A DNA stretch of 64,000 bases from Chryseotalea sanaruensis (GCF_003990915.1 NZ_BHXQ01000003.1:186001-250000), one strand, 5' to 3'; positions 50,823 to 60,927 are shown, counted from the first letter of the stretch. Notes: generated from the sequence alone by a model not told the origin. A program made the numbers and translations.

Positions 50823-51723
50823 TCCTAGGATGAAACTGCTGAACCACACTGCGTAAATAATCTCTGTCCAAATGCGTGTAGATTTCTGTTGTGGTGATTG
50901 ATTCATGCCCCAGCATTTCCTGCACAGCGCGCAAATCGGCACCTCCTTCAATCAGATGGGTTGCAAATGAATGCCTGAACGTGTGCGGACTGATTGTCTT
51001 CTTTAGACCAATGGCTGCAACCAGATTTTTAATAATTGTAAAGATCATAACACGACTAAGTTTCTTGCCCCGTCTATTGAGGAATACGTGTCCTTCAAAA
51101 CCTTTTTGCACAGGTATTGATGGTCTTATTTGTTGTATGTAAATATTTAAATATTTAGTAGCATCCTGGCCAATTGGCACCAGTCTTTCTTTATTGCCTT
51201 TACCGATTACACGCACGAAGCCAACACCTTTTTCTTCCATGTATAAATTATTGATCTTCAACTCCACACATTCTGAAACACGCAATCCACAACTGTACAA
51301 TACTTCTAATATGGCACGGTTGCGCTGGCCTTCGGGTGTGGACAGATCAATGGCCGCGAACAATTTATCAATTTCTTCTACGCTAAGTGTGTCTGGCAGC
51401 TTGCGACCAAGTTTAGGACCCTCCAACAAAGCAGTGGGGTCATCGTTGATTAATTCTTCTGCAATCAGGAATTTATAAAAGGCTTTTATACCAGAAAGAA
51501 TACGCGCCTGACTGTACGCACTCATACCTAATTCGGAAATGTATTGGATGAAAGCTTGCAATTGAGGATAGCTTAACTTCAATGCCGAAGTGTTCGGATA
51601 AGTCATTTCAGTAAACTGTGCCAGTTTTTCGACATCGCGACTGTAGGCTTCAATAGAATTTGAGGAAAGAGATCGTTCCAGCTTCAGGTAAGTTTCAAAT
51701 TGCTTGATATAGCTAGTCCACAT
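50818..51723 (-). CDS. xerD: Tyrosine recombinase XerD
   Basis: A 301-residue recombinase from the ATG at 51723 (an earlier ATG at 51753 would add ten residues not seen in the family). N-terminal SAM-like domain about 1-90; catalytic residues: Arg in SCGLRVSE, Lys in GKGNKERLVP, HTFRHSF, LGHESI and the nucleophile Tyr in TEIYTH. Of housekeeping XerC/D length, so it resolves chromosome dimers rather than marking a mobile element. Upstream of pyrD. Confidence 0.93.
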   Translation of the reverse strand: MWTSYIKQFETYLKLERSLSSNSIEAYSRDVEKLAQFTEMTYPNTSALKLSYPQLQAFIQYISELGMSAYSQARILSGIKAFYKFLIAEELINDDPTALLEGPKLGRKLPDTLSVEEIDKLFAAIDLSTPEGQRNRAILEVLYSCGLRVSECVELKINNLYMEEKGVGFVRVIGKGNKERLVPIGQDATKYLNIYIQQIRPSIPVQKGFEGHVFLNRRGKKLSRVMIFTIIKNLVAAIGLKKTISPHTFRHSFATHLIEGGADLRAVQEMLGHESITTTEIYTHLDRDYLRSVVQQFHPRS

Positions 51724-51801
51724 ATGCCAAAGCAAGGTAGAACAGAGGCGCAATACTTGCTAAGCATTATAAAAAAATTAACCGACCCTATTTAAATACA
51801 A

Positions 51802-52242
51802 TTACTCTTCACAGTTAACAGTTACGCGTTCGTAAGTAAGCCCAGGGCCATCGCATGCCTGCCAGGTTCCAAACATTTTACCATTAACTAAACGTAATGT
51901 TTCCTTTGCTTCGGCATAACAAGAACCAATAATCTCATTCGGGGAATCGTAGGTGAATTCTACATACTGTTCATCTTCAATTTTAACAAATGCATATCGT
52001 CCTGAGGCCACCATTTTTTTGTCTGTCTTCCTTACTTTTGTGAAAGTTGAATCAGGTTGTAATGTGTAATACTCTTGCCAGCTCATGTCTTCACCTTTTT
52101 GTGGTGGAACATCAGACATGTTGCCGGCCATTTCAATCAACTGCCATTTTACCATACAAGGGCTTTCATTATTTTGTTGAGCATTAAAACAGCCTGAAAG
52201 TAAAAAACCAATTAACCCGATTACAAGGCAAAATCTTTTCAT
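51802..52242 (-). CDS. Small lipoprotein, lipocalin-like
   Basis: A 146-residue lipoprotein (GFLLSGCFN, Cys18) with a core of alternating strands: MVKWQLIEMAG, TFTKVRKTDKKMVASGRYAFV, EYVEFTYDS and a final TWQACDGPGLTYERV. This is the look of lipocalin-like DUF families in Bacteroidota. No function known. Stands alone between xerD and the sirtuin. Confidence 0.7.
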   Translation of the reverse strand: MKRFCLVIGLIGFLLSGCFNAQQNNESPCMVKWQLIEMAGNMSDVPPQKGEDMSWQEYYTLQPDSTFTKVRKTDKKMVASGRYAFVKIEDEQYVEFTYDSPNEIIGSCYAEAKETLRLVNGKMFGTWQACDGPGLTYERVTVNCEE

Positions 52243-52337
52243 TATTAATATGGGTTTAATCTCATTCGGTTATTAGACAAGATTAGGTATTAAATAGTTG
52301 TAAGGAAGTGATGAACAATCCTTAAGAAAACATCAAA

Positions 52338-53024
52338 TCAGTTTGTAAGTAAGATTTCTTTCACCTTGGCCAAGCCTGTGCTTGCGGTCTCTTCAAAACT
52401 TTGCAGATAAGGAATAGCAGGCAAGTCAGGCAACTTAGGATCAACTATAAACTTACTTGCTTCATAGGGAACATACCTGACTAAGCCAGCCGCAGGATAC
52501 ACTTGTAGTGAGGTACCTACTACCATAAATATATCTGCACCGGCTGCATGCCGTATCGCTTCATCCATCATGGGTACTGCCTCACCAAACCAAACAATGT
52601 TAGGTCGAAGCTGAGAACCTTTACTGCATATTTCACCAATATTTAATTCACTGCTATTAATTGGGTAGACTAGGGTCTCATCCACAGAACTTCTGGATTC
52701 GAACAATGAACCATGTAGATGTATGACATTCTTCGACCCTGCTCTTTCGTGCAGATTATCAACATTTTGCGTAACAACGGTAACCTCGAAATGCATTTCT
52801 AACTCAGCCAGAATCTCATGGCCTCGATTTGGCTTGACATCAAGCGCTTTTTTCCTGCGCTGATTGTAGAACTCCAGCACTAAAGCCTGATTTCGTTGCC
52901 AGGCTTCCGGGGTGGCTACATCTTCAATCCGATGATTCTCCCATAAACCATCGTTGGCACGAAAAGTAGGAATACCACTTTCAGCACTAATACCTGCACC
53001 GGTTAGTACGACTAATTTTTTCAT
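52338..53024 (-). CDS. Sirtuin NAD-dependent deacylase
   Basis: A 228-residue sirtuin from the ATG at 53024 (MKKLVVLTGAGISAESG); an ATG at 53105 in frame adds an unlikely 27-residue tail. NAD-binding motifs GAGISAESGIPTFR and TQNVDNLH and the catalytic His in HLHGS are present. Three of the four zinc cysteines are missing: RSSVDET stands in place of the first CxxC and only C in EICSKG remains, as in several bacterial sirtuins. It removes acyl groups from lysines using NAD. Confidence 0.88.
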   Translation of the reverse strand: MKKLVVLTGAGISAESGIPTFRANDGLWENHRIEDVATPEAWQRNQALVLEFYNQRRKKALDVKPNRGHEILAELEMHFEVTVVTQNVDNLHERAGSKNVIHLHGSLFESRSSVDETLVYPINSSELNIGEICSKGSQLRPNIVWFGEAVPMMDEAIRHAAGADIFMVVGTSLQVYPAAGLVRYVPYEASKFIVDPKLPDLPAIPYLQSFEETASTGLAKVKEILLTN

Positions 53025-53416
53025 AACTATTAGTGGGCAGTTTAGTGTTGTAGGCTTAATTTCGAATCTAACCTTTTGATTATCAGAGGTAATAAAAAAA
53101 TCCACTCAGTTTGGTGAGGTGTTTCTGAACCCCAGAAAAGACAAGTTTTGAGCTGCCTACAGCCGCAATCTTCTTCTGTTAACCTGCTTTTTGGGCGAGG
53201 TCCCGACTAGTCGGGATGAGGCCTGATTTTGTCTGCTAGCTTCGCTCGGTATTGTATAAATTGTTAGGTTCAGCAAACGTGTCCCAAACCCGAGTGGACT
53301 TAGGGCAAAGGTAAAAAACTATATACTAGAACGAACATTAATTCGCAGAGAAATACAGTAATACATGGTTGGAATTTCATTTCTATTTTTGGAATAGAAA
53401 CAAGAAAAAAACCCGA

Positions 53417-53446
53417 TTGTGAGCCGGATAAAATTGATTTTCTTTG
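53417..53446 (+). promoter_or_regulatory. Promoter of gldC
   Basis: TTG (-33, 53417-53419), 19 bp, TTTCTTTG (-7, 53439-53446; TT for TA). It predicts a leader of about 118 nt that contains the 21-bp tandem repeat. Confidence 0.5.
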
Positions 53447-53525
53447 CGGAAATGTGGTTCAACATGGTTGTTGGTTATTGGTTGGTCGGGACACTTATCC
53501 AATATGTCACCCATCTATTCTAACG

Positions 53526-53567
53526 AACAACCATCAACTAACAACTAACAACCATCAACTAACAACT
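53526..53567. repeat. Two tandem copies of a 21-bp AACAACCATC unit in the gldC leader
   Basis: Two exact copies at 53526-53546 and 53547-53567, three bases before the gldC ATG. A similar low-complexity stretch (complement rich in GTTGGTGG) precedes the flavin reductase gene at 59591-59660. Confidence 0.85.
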
Positions 53568-53570
53568 ACT

Positions 53571-53909
53571 ATGAGAAAAACACAGATATCCTTCGCTATA
53601 GAGCTCGATAACAATAATGTGCCTGAAAAAATCATGTGGGATGCCACAGATAAACCCGAAGCAGGCCTTAGCGAGACAAAATCCATTAGTGTTGCCCTAT
53701 GGGACCACAAGCAAAAGAACACCTTGCGTATAGATCTATGGAGCAAGGATATGCCCGTAAATGAAATGAAGCGTTTCTATGTTGACTGCATTGGCGGATT
53801 GGCGCAAAGTGTATTAGGCGCTACGGGCGATGAGGTTATGAGTACCGAAATGAACGCACTCTGCGAGCGCCTTGTGAAGCATTTGGAAGAAGAAGCCAAA
53901 AAAGGTTAA
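53571..53909 (+). CDS. gldC: Gliding motility-associated protein GldC
   Basis: A 112-residue protein from the ATG at 53571; the frame is open further upstream but only over the repeat. The family signature is clear: MRKTQISFAIELDNNNVPE, LWDHKQKNTLRIDLWSKDMPVNEMKRF and a helical tail. GldC was found as a gliding gene in Flavobacterium, but it also occurs in non-gliding relatives; its activity is unknown. Cytoplasmic. Confidence 0.93.
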   Translation: MRKTQISFAIELDNNNVPEKIMWDATDKPEAGLSETKSISVALWDHKQKNTLRIDLWSKDMPVNEMKRFYVDCIGGLAQSVLGATGDEVMSTEMNALCERLVKHLEEEAKKG

Positions 53910-54061
53910 AACTTAAATTTATTCGGCAAGACGAATATTTCCGCAATCGATTTCTTGTTTTTTGCCAAATTTTCGTACTTTTCAAATTAATAAGTGTTGC
54001 CTTTTCTTCGGATTATGGTGCCTTTTGCGATTTTTTATTTCAACAAACCTTAAATGACCGT

Positions 54062-57055
54062 ATGACAAATTTCTACAAACGTTTGCTGATGCCATTAGCC
54101 CTGCTTTTAATGGCTGCAACGATCAGTTATGCCCAGACCACCGTTTCTGGTGTTGTAAAGGATGGTGGCACTGGCGAAAATTTAGCAGGTGTTAATATCG
54201 TTGTGAAGGGCCGGGTTGTCGGCACCATCACAAGTGCAGATGGCAAGTTCAGCTTTAAAGTGAATGATCAACCTCCCTTTACCCTGAGCTTTTCATTTAT
54301 TGGATACAGAAGCCAGGAGTTAGAGATTACTGATGCCACTAAAGCATCTGGAATAAATATCTCTCTGGAGGAACAGACTTTACTTGGTCAAGAGGTGGTA
54401 ATTTCTGCTTCTCGCGCTGAGGAAAGCATCATGCTGTCACCAGTCTCCATCGAAAAAATGGATATCCTTTCCGTACAATCCACACCCTCAGAAAACTACT
54501 ACAAAGGGTTGGTGAATATGAAAGGCCTTGATATGACGCAAAGTAGTATCAACTTTCAAATTATAAACGCACGCGGTTTTAACTCAACAGGTAATACGCG
54601 TTTTGTACAGTTAACAGATGGTATGGACACCCAGGCTCCTGCCTTAAACTTCCCCATTGGTAACTTGAATGGCCCCTCTGAACTTGATGTAGAGAGCGTT
54701 GAATTTTTACCAGGAGCTTCATCAGCTTTGTATGGCCCAAATGCTTTTAACGGTATTCTACTGGTAAATAGCAAAAGCCCATTTGAGTATCAAGGTCTTA
54801 GTGCGCTTGCTAAGTATAGCATGAACCATATTGATGGTGCTTCTACTCTTGATAATGCAGGTGCAAGTGGTCCTATTGGCCCAACTTCTGCACAGCCAAT
54901 GTTTGAAGGTGCATTGCGTTATGCTAAAGCTTTCAATAACAAATTCGCATTTAAAGTTGCACTATCTTACAGTCAGGCTACTGACTGGTATGGCACAAAC
55001 TTAAAGGACAAAAACACTCAGACACAAGGAAATCTTAGCTTCAACCCAGGTGCCGACAGAGTACATGCATACGGAGATGAGGTGGCTAATAGTTTAGGAC
55101 TTGTAAAACTATCTCTGGCACCGGCTCTTGCCAGTACACCACTAAATCCATTTGTTCAATGGCTGCCTGATCAGGTTGTATCAAGAACACCTTATGAAGA
55201 ACAATATTTAGTTGACTACAATGCTAAAAACCTTAAGGCCAACATCGGACTTAATTACAGGATTAATGATAATGTTGAGTTAGTCTATTTATTAAACTAT
55301 GGAGCCGGTACTTCAGTGTATACTGGTGCACAACGCTACTCATTGAAAGACTTTAACATCCAGCAACATAAATTAGAATTAAAAGGATCTAACTTCTTTG
55401 TAAGAGGTTACACTACAATAGAAGATTCTGGTGATTCATATATCGCTGACTTAACTGGTATTAAGATTAATGATCAATGGAAATCGAACTCTAATTGGTT
55501 CAGAGACTATTCAATTGGTTACCTAACACAACTTGCGGGTTTAGCGGGCGCAGGCCAATATAATCCTGCTGTAGCACCCACAACAGCTCAGCAAGAACTT
55601 GCGCACATTGCAGCAAGACAATATGCAGATTACACAGATACAGATGGACCCGGTGATTTTGGAACTCGTTTAATACCAGGTACACCTGAGTTCGAGGAAG
55701 CCAAAAGAACTGCTCAAAGCAAAACCATACCTGAAGGTTCATTATTCAATGACCAAACTAAATTGTACCACTTCGAAGGTCAATACAACTTCAAAAACCA
55801 AATCAAGTTTATGGAGTTGATGATTGGTGCCAGCTATCGCTTGTACGACCTAAACTCTAACGGAACCATTTTTGCCGATACTGCAGGTAATGACATTACT
55901 ATTCAAGAGATGGGTGCTTATCTGCAAGGCTCAAAGAAAATTCTTAATGATAAGTTAAAACTTACAGGATCTGTTCGTTGGGATAAAAACGAAAACTTTG
56001 ATGCCCAGATCAATCCAAGAATTTCTGCAGTTTATTCAATCAATAGCGAAAATAACTTCAGAGCATCTTATCAAACAGGTTTCAGAATGCCTACCACACA
56101 AAACCAGCATATTGATTTGAATGCTGTTAGTTCTCGCTTGATAGGCGGTTTACCAGAATATGCTGCTGCTCGCAATGTTTTGCAATATGCTTATGATTTA
56201 AGATCAGTAGTTGCCTATACAGCAGCTGTTGCGGCTAACAATGCTAATCCTACTGCAATTGGTGCTCCGGCAAATCTTGCATTGCTACGCCCCATCAGTA
56301 CAATAGACCCTGTAAGACCAGAACAAGTTCAGTCTTTAGAGCTTGGATATAAGAGTTTATTAGGAAAGAATTTGTTGTTGGATGTTGTCTACTATCAAAA
56401 CACTTACAATGATTTCATCGCAGCACAATTTGTACGTAAAGCCTCAGGTGTTATTGATATCTCAAACATGATTACAGATCCAAATAATCCTGCTTACGTA
56501 ACATACAACTTCGATCCTCGTACAGAGCAAAACATCAGAAATGCTCAAACTTTACTTACTCCAATAACCACTATTGGTCGTGAAAACACTTTCTCAATTC
56601 CTACCAATGTTGATAGAAAATTAACAGCAAGAGGTTTTGCGATAGGCCTGGATTATAGCTTGCCAAAGGGATATAAATTAGGAGGTAACTACAACTGGAA
56701 CAAACTTGATGATGCTGCTCAACTTGCAGCTGATGGATTCCTTGCAGAGTTTAATACACCAGAGAACAAATTCAATTTAAGTTTTGGTAATAGAAAACTT
56801 ACTGAAAAACTTGGCTTCAATGTAGCTTATCGTTGGCAAGATGAATTCTTATGGGAATCATCTTTTGCACAAGGCTTAGTGCCTGCATTTGCAACAGTTG
56901 ACGCACAAATTAGCTACCGTGTAAAGGAAATGAAGTCAATTGTTAAACTTGGTGCCTCTAACATTGGTAATCAACGCTATGTCATGAATTATGGTGGACC
57001 AACCATTGGCGGCATCTACTATATCTCAGTCACCTTTGATCAGTTGATGAAATAA
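54062..57055 (+). CDS. TonB-dependent receptor paired with a GDSL lipoprotein
   Basis: A 997-residue outer-membrane receptor: signal peptide 1-24 (ISYAQ), carboxypeptidase-like regulatory domain about 26-110, plug about 120-240 (VESVEFLPGASSALYGPNAFNG) and a large barrel ending GIYYISVTFDQLMK. It is followed after 19 bp by a GDSL/SGNH hydrolase lipoprotein, a pair that recurs in Cytophagales and probably takes up an ester or lipid-like compound. One transcript with a strong terminator at the end. Confidence 0.92.
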   Translation: MTNFYKRLLMPLALLLMAATISYAQTTVSGVVKDGGTGENLAGVNIVVKGRVVGTITSADGKFSFKVNDQPPFTLSFSFIGYRSQELEITDATKASGINISLEEQTLLGQEVVISASRAEESIMLSPVSIEKMDILSVQSTPSENYYKGLVNMKGLDMTQSSINFQIINARGFNSTGNTRFVQLTDGMDTQAPALNFPIGNLNGPSELDVESVEFLPGASSALYGPNAFNGILLVNSKSPFEYQGLSALAKYSMNHIDGASTLDNAGASGPIGPTSAQPMFEGALRYAKAFNNKFAFKVALSYSQATDWYGTNLKDKNTQTQGNLSFNPGADRVHAYGDEVANSLGLVKLSLAPALASTPLNPFVQWLPDQVVSRTPYEEQYLVDYNAKNLKANIGLNYRINDNVELVYLLNYGAGTSVYTGAQRYSLKDFNIQQHKLELKGSNFFVRGYTTIEDSGDSYIADLTGIKINDQWKSNSNWFRDYSIGYLTQLAGLAGAGQYNPAVAPTTAQQELAHIAARQYADYTDTDGPGDFGTRLIPGTPEFEEAKRTAQSKTIPEGSLFNDQTKLYHFEGQYNFKNQIKFMELMIGASYRLYDLNSNGTIFADTAGNDITIQEMGAYLQGSKKILNDKLKLTGSVRWDKNENFDAQINPRISAVYSINSENNFRASYQTGFRMPTTQNQHIDLNAVSSRLIGGLPEYAAARNVLQYAYDLRSVVAYTAAVAANNANPTAIGAPANLALLRPISTIDPVRPEQVQSLELGYKSLLGKNLLLDVVYYQNTYNDFIAAQFVRKASGVIDISNMITDPNNPAYVTYNFDPRTEQNIRNAQTLLTPITTIGRENTFSIPTNVDRKLTARGFAIGLDYSLPKGYKLGGNYNWNKLDDAAQLAADGFLAEFNTPENKFNLSFGNRKLTEKLGFNVAYRWQDEFLWESSFAQGLVPAFATVDAQISYRVKEMKSIVKLGASNIGNQRYVMNYGGPTIGGIYYISVTFDQLMK

Positions 57056-57074
57056 TCATAGAACGAAAAATATT

Positions 57075-58616
57075 ATGAGAAATAAATTATTGATATTCGG
57101 ATTTGCCACATTATTTGTAGCATCCTGTACTTACGACTTCCCAGAATCAACTGAGCCAACAACAGGAAGTGCTGATTTTACTAAAATGGTTTCAGTTGGT
57201 AACTCACTAACTGCTGGTTACATGGATGGAGCACTTTATGCAACAAGCCAGGCAAACTCCTTCCCTTCCATTTTGGCAAGTCAGGCTGCTCTACTTGGTG
57301 GTGGCAGTTTTACCCAGCCCACTGTAACATCAGCTAATGGATGTTTCAATCCTGCTGGCGGCTGTACACAAGGCAGGTTAGTACTAAAATTGAATTTAAC
57401 GACAGGCGCTGCTGCTCCTGCTCCTACTACTGGTGATGGTGGTGCTGTTTTTGCCCCATACACTGGTTCTAAAACTGATTTAAATAACTGGGGGGTTCCA
57501 GGCGTTACTATTCAAACTGCGCAAACACCTTTATTAGGCGGACCCTCGACTGCTAATCCTTTTTTCAGTCCTTACTATGCAAGGATTGCTTCTAACGCAG
57601 GAACCTCAACACTTGTAGGTGATGCCGCAGCATCTTTGGCAAATGGTGGTACTTTCTTCACTTTTTGGTTAGGTAACAACGATGTATTGGGTTATGCAAC
57701 GGGTGGCGCGTCCAATCCAAGCATACTAACCAGTCAACCGGTATTTACCGCTGCTTTTACAGCTGCTATTAATACCATGTTAACTGCTAAGGCTGATGCA
57801 AAAGGTGCCGTTGCAAACATTCCCAACGTAACTAGTATACCATACTTCACAACAATACCTGTGAATCCGGTAACACTTCCTGCTGCTAATGCAACAGCAC
57901 TTAACTCAAATTTTGGTGGCTTCAATGCAACCCTTGATGCATTTAAAGGTGCCCCATTTAATATTCCAGCTGCCGAAATGGATGGCAGAAAGATTGTATT
58001 TTCTGCTGGTGCCGGTAATCGCGTAATTCTTAATGATGAAACAGCAAGAGATCTAGGCCCTCTTTGGGATATGCTAGTGGGTGCAAGTCAAATGACCCCT
58101 GAACAAAGAGCCAGTTTAGAGCCTTATCGCTTTGCGAGACAAGCAAAATTGACCACAACTGAGGTTGTAGGCGATTTAATCGTTCTACCTGCAGCTTCTT
58201 TTATTGGTACAACAGTTGGCGGTAATCCTTTACTGGTAAATGGTGTATCCATACCTTTAGCTGACAACTGGGTGTTAATCCCTTCAGAACAGACAGAGGT
58301 TCAAAACTCAATTGATGGTTTTAATACAACTATTGCGAATGTTGTTCAGGCTAACGCAGAACGATTGGTTTTAATTGATGCTAACAAAGCACTTCGTGAT
58401 GTGAGAGCTGGTATTGTAACCATTAGTGGATCATCATTAACTGCCAGCATAACTCCTCCATTTGGTGCATTCTCTTTAGATGGTGTGCATCCAAATCCAA
58501 GAGGTTCTGCTTACATAGCCAATGTTTTCATTCAAGCTATTAATAGCAAGTGGGGAGCTAAGATTCCATTGTGTAACCCAAATGATTTCATTGGTAATGC
58601 TTTACCAACACCTTAA
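57075..58616 (+). CDS. SGNH/GDSL hydrolase lipoprotein
   Basis: A 513-residue lipoprotein (FVASCTY, Cys17) with the SGNH catalytic pattern: Ser in VGNSLTAGY, Gly/Asn in LGNND and His in LDGVHPNPRG near the C-terminus. Between these it has a long Ala/Thr/Asn-rich region. It likely hydrolyses an ester at the cell surface for the TonB receptor 19 bp upstream. It ends at a strong terminator. Confidence 0.88.
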   Translation: MRNKLLIFGFATLFVASCTYDFPESTEPTTGSADFTKMVSVGNSLTAGYMDGALYATSQANSFPSILASQAALLGGGSFTQPTVTSANGCFNPAGGCTQGRLVLKLNLTTGAAAPAPTTGDGGAVFAPYTGSKTDLNNWGVPGVTIQTAQTPLLGGPSTANPFFSPYYARIASNAGTSTLVGDAAASLANGGTFFTFWLGNNDVLGYATGGASNPSILTSQPVFTAAFTAAINTMLTAKADAKGAVANIPNVTSIPYFTTIPVNPVTLPAANATALNSNFGGFNATLDAFKGAPFNIPAAEMDGRKIVFSAGAGNRVILNDETARDLGPLWDMLVGASQMTPEQRASLEPYRFARQAKLTTTEVVGDLIVLPAASFIGTTVGGNPLLVNGVSIPLADNWVLIPSEQTEVQNSIDGFNTTIANVVQANAERLVLIDANKALRDVRAGIVTISGSSLTASITPPFGAFSLDGVHPNPRGSAYIANVFIQAINSKWGAKIPLCNPNDFIGNALPTP

Positions 58617-58638
58617 TCATTTAGTGATATATAAAATT

Positions 58639-58669
58639 AAAAGAGGGTATCGATTTGATACCCTCTTTT
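58639..58669 (+). terminator. Intrinsic terminator after the GDSL lipoprotein
   Basis: Perfect 13-bp stem AAAAGAGGGTATC / GATACCCTCTTTT with loop GATTT; the arms end in A4 and T4, so it also works for the opposite strand. Confidence 0.93.
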
Positions 58670-58765
58670 AATTTATAGACATCTTACACAAGTAAGTAGA
58701 AATGAGAATGAAGTATAAATTTATACGTTAAGCCAGTAATAGTAATTTCACTTAAAGTATTCTCA

Positions 58766-59587
58766 CTACTCTTTTAGTGCTTCCCAGGCTTCGCCAATTT
58801 TTTTATCTTTTAAAAGTAATTGGGCAGCTCGATGCTTTGCCAAGTCATTTGAATATTCTGCTTGATTATTGCAGGATTCAACATTTGCCAACATGCCCAA
58901 ATCATTACCCGTAAGCACTGTGCTTTTTCTAATAACCTCTGGTATTTGATCTATCCCAATTCCAATTTTTTCGAGTGGTTTGAGTACGGTGAATAATGCC
59001 TCACCATTGGCACGACAATACCAATCTCCCCCCATGCGGGCTACTGCATCTAATTTAAATGGATCAATTTTACCTTCTGTATCCAATATTTCATCTTTAA
59101 TGTGCGCCAGTATCACTTCACAGATCACAAGATTACCGGCTCCACCATCGAGCCCTGTAGGAATTACCTGTAGTACTTTACACTCAAAAGCAACCGGTGC
59201 CTCTCCTACTCTTGGAGGTTTTACCTTAGATGATGCAACTGGTGTTAATCCAGCCTTTATAAATTCATTAACTCCTTTTTTATACTCCGTACTTGCCAAC
59301 GACATCTGCTGTACCAAATCATAATTAACAATATTGATAACTACTTCTGGTACTTCTAATACATTCTCATATGTGTGTTTAGTGGTATTATCTCTACCTC
59401 TGCGTGCCGGAGAAAAAATAATGATGGGTGGATTGGCACCAAAACAATTGAAGAAACTAAAAGGACTCAAATTTACATTTCCTTCTTTATCTATAGTGCT
59501 TGCAAAAGCTATTGGACGTGGAGCAATAGCACCCAGTAAGTAGCTGTGCATTTTGCCTACGGTAACTTCTTTAGGATCTATTATCAT
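58766..59587 (-). CDS. Flavin reductase family FMN-binding protein
   Basis: A 273-residue protein from the ATG at 59587 (MIIDPKEVTVGKMH); the open frame upstream only covers low-complexity DNA. It has the flavin-reductase split barrel: LLGAIAPRPIAFASTID, NLSPFSFFNCFGANPPIIIFSP and a later RMGGDWYCR. Next to fumarylacetoacetase it is usual in Bacteroidota and may help aromatic ring breakdown, but its reaction is not established. Confidence 0.88.
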   Translation of the reverse strand: MIIDPKEVTVGKMHSYLLGAIAPRPIAFASTIDKEGNVNLSPFSFFNCFGANPPIIIFSPARRGRDNTTKHTYENVLEVPEVVINIVNYDLVQQMSLASTEYKKGVNEFIKAGLTPVASSKVKPPRVGEAPVAFECKVLQVIPTGLDGGAGNLVICEVILAHIKDEILDTEGKIDPFKLDAVARMGGDWYCRANGEALFTVLKPLEKIGIGIDQIPEVIRKSTVLTGNDLGMLANVESCNNQAEYSNDLAKHRAAQLLLKDKKIGEAWEALKE

Positions 59588-59590
59588 TTT

Positions 59591-59660
59591 TTTGTTGGTA
59601 GTTGATCGTTGGTGGTTGGTGGTGGTCAGTTCGAACAACAAAGAACTAACAACCAACAAC
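59591..59660 (-). repeat. Low-complexity GTTGGT/ACCAAC tract between fah and flavin reductase gene
   Basis: Seventy bases made of variants of GTTGGT and its complement, with an inverted layout (AACAACCAACAACC-like on one side, TTGTTGG on the other). Same style as the repeats before gldC. Confidence 0.6.
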
Positions 59661-59661
59661 C

Positions 59662-60927
59662 CTATATTGCTTGAAGTATTTTCCCTTTACATTCACCAAA
59701 ACCAATGCGTACACCATCTTTCTCTGCAAAACCCTTAATCAATACTGTATCTCCATCTTCAATAAATTTACGCTCGCTACCATCTGGCATTTGTAATGGC
59801 TTTTGACCATTCCACGTTAGCTCTAACATAGAACCATAAGAGCCTGGTGATGGTCCACTGATAGTTCCTGAAGCGTACACATCGCCAACCTGAATGTTGC
59901 AACCATTTACGGTGTGGTGCGCCAACTGCTGGCACATATTCCAGTACATATATTTAAAGTTTGATCTACTGATGGTAGTTGCCTCGGATTTTTCGGTTTG
60001 CAAGAAAACATCCAATTGAATATCAAAGTTGCGTGGGCCATCGTATGATAAATAAGGCAATACTTCAGGTAACTGATCAGGGCCTTTTACACGGAAGGGT
60101 TCTAAGGCATCCAGTGTTACCACCCAAGGTGACATCGTTGAACCAAAATTTTTGGCCAGAAAAGGACCAAGCGGCACATACTCCCATTGCTGAATGTCGC
60201 GCGCAGACCAATCGTTAAACAAGACTAATCCTGCTATATGCTCTTCTGCCTGTTTGGTAGAAATTGATGAACCTAATTTTGTTTCAGTACAGGTAATGAA
60301 AGCCACTTCCAATTCAAAGTCAACCTTATGCGAAGGACAGTATACTGGCAACTCTGCGTCTACTGGTTTTACCTGGCCTTTTGGTCTGTGCAGATCAGTA
60401 CCTGAAACAACGATAGACGAAGCGCGTCCATGATAGCCCACGGGTAGATGTTTCCAGTTTGGTAATAAGGCATTTTTAGGATCGCGGAACATAGACCCTA
60501 CATTGGTGGCATGCTCCTCGCTGCTATAAAAATCGGTATAGTTGCCAATGCGTACTGGCATTAACATCTGCACTTCATTCATGGGCACCAGGGCTATTTC
60601 GCGCACAGCTGCATTCAGTTCATCACTGTCGTGTCTTAATAATTCCGAAACGCGGTTACGCACTGTCGAAATCATTTTTCTACCAAGCGCAAAAAAATCA
60701 TTCAAATATTTTTGATTAAAAATGCCTGATGGTAAGCCCAGCCCATCAAGATAGCCATTTTCATGGAGGTAAACCAGGTCCAGCACATGATTGCCAATAG
60801 CTACACCAGCCACGGCTGATAAATACTTTGTTTTAAAAATACCAAAGGGAAGGTTTTGTATAGGGAAGTCAGAGCCTTTCGGCACTTCTACCCAGCTTTT
60901 AAGAGCAGGATGGTTTGCGTCAATCAT
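59662..60927 (-). CDS. fahA: Fumarylacetoacetase
   Basis: A 421-residue enzyme that cleaves fumarylacetoacetate to fumarate and acetoacetate, the last step of tyrosine breakdown. N-terminal SH3-like domain about 1-120, then the catalytic beta-roll: FYSSEEHATNVG, YHGRASSIVVSG, DFELEVAFI and LFNDWSARDIQQWEYVPLGPF. Metal ligands D/E are in place. It precedes the flavin reductase gene on the same strand. Confidence 0.96.
   Translation of the reverse strand: MIDANHPALKSWVEVPKGSDFPIQNLPFGIFKTKYLSAVAGVAIGNHVLDLVYLHENGYLDGLGLPSGIFNQKYLNDFFALGRKMISTVRNRVSELLRHDSDELNAAVREIALVPMNEVQMLMPVRIGNYTDFYSSEEHATNVGSMFRDPKNALLPNWKHLPVGYHGRASSIVVSGTDLHRPKGQVKPVDAELPVYCPSHKVDFELEVAFITCTETKLGSSISTKQAEEHIAGLVLFNDWSARDIQQWEYVPLGPFLAKNFGSTMSPWVVTLDALEPFRVKGPDQLPEVLPYLSYDGPRNFDIQLDVFLQTEKSEATTISRSNFKYMYWNMCQQLAHHTVNGCNIQVGDVYASGTISGPSPGSYGSMLELTWNGQKPLQMPDGSERKFIEDGDTVLIKGFAEKDGVRIGFGECKGKILQAI

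Larger units (their letters stand above)
53025..53570. other. Intergenic region between the sirtuin and gldC
   Basis: 546 bp without a protein gene. It holds a TTTCTG / CAGAAA hairpin (53122-53138), a perfect 16-bp palindrome TCCCGACTAGTCGGGA (53201-53216), TACCTTTG on the minus strand (53306-53313), the gldC promoter (53417-53446) and the 21-bp repeat pair (53526-53567). The minus-strand part could encode a small structured RNA running from about 53300 down to about 53110. Confidence 0.55.

Noticed and set aside
50818..51723. Integrase of a mobile element
   Set aside because: Length and motifs fit housekeeping XerD, and it sits beside pyrD without element genes or attachment repeats.
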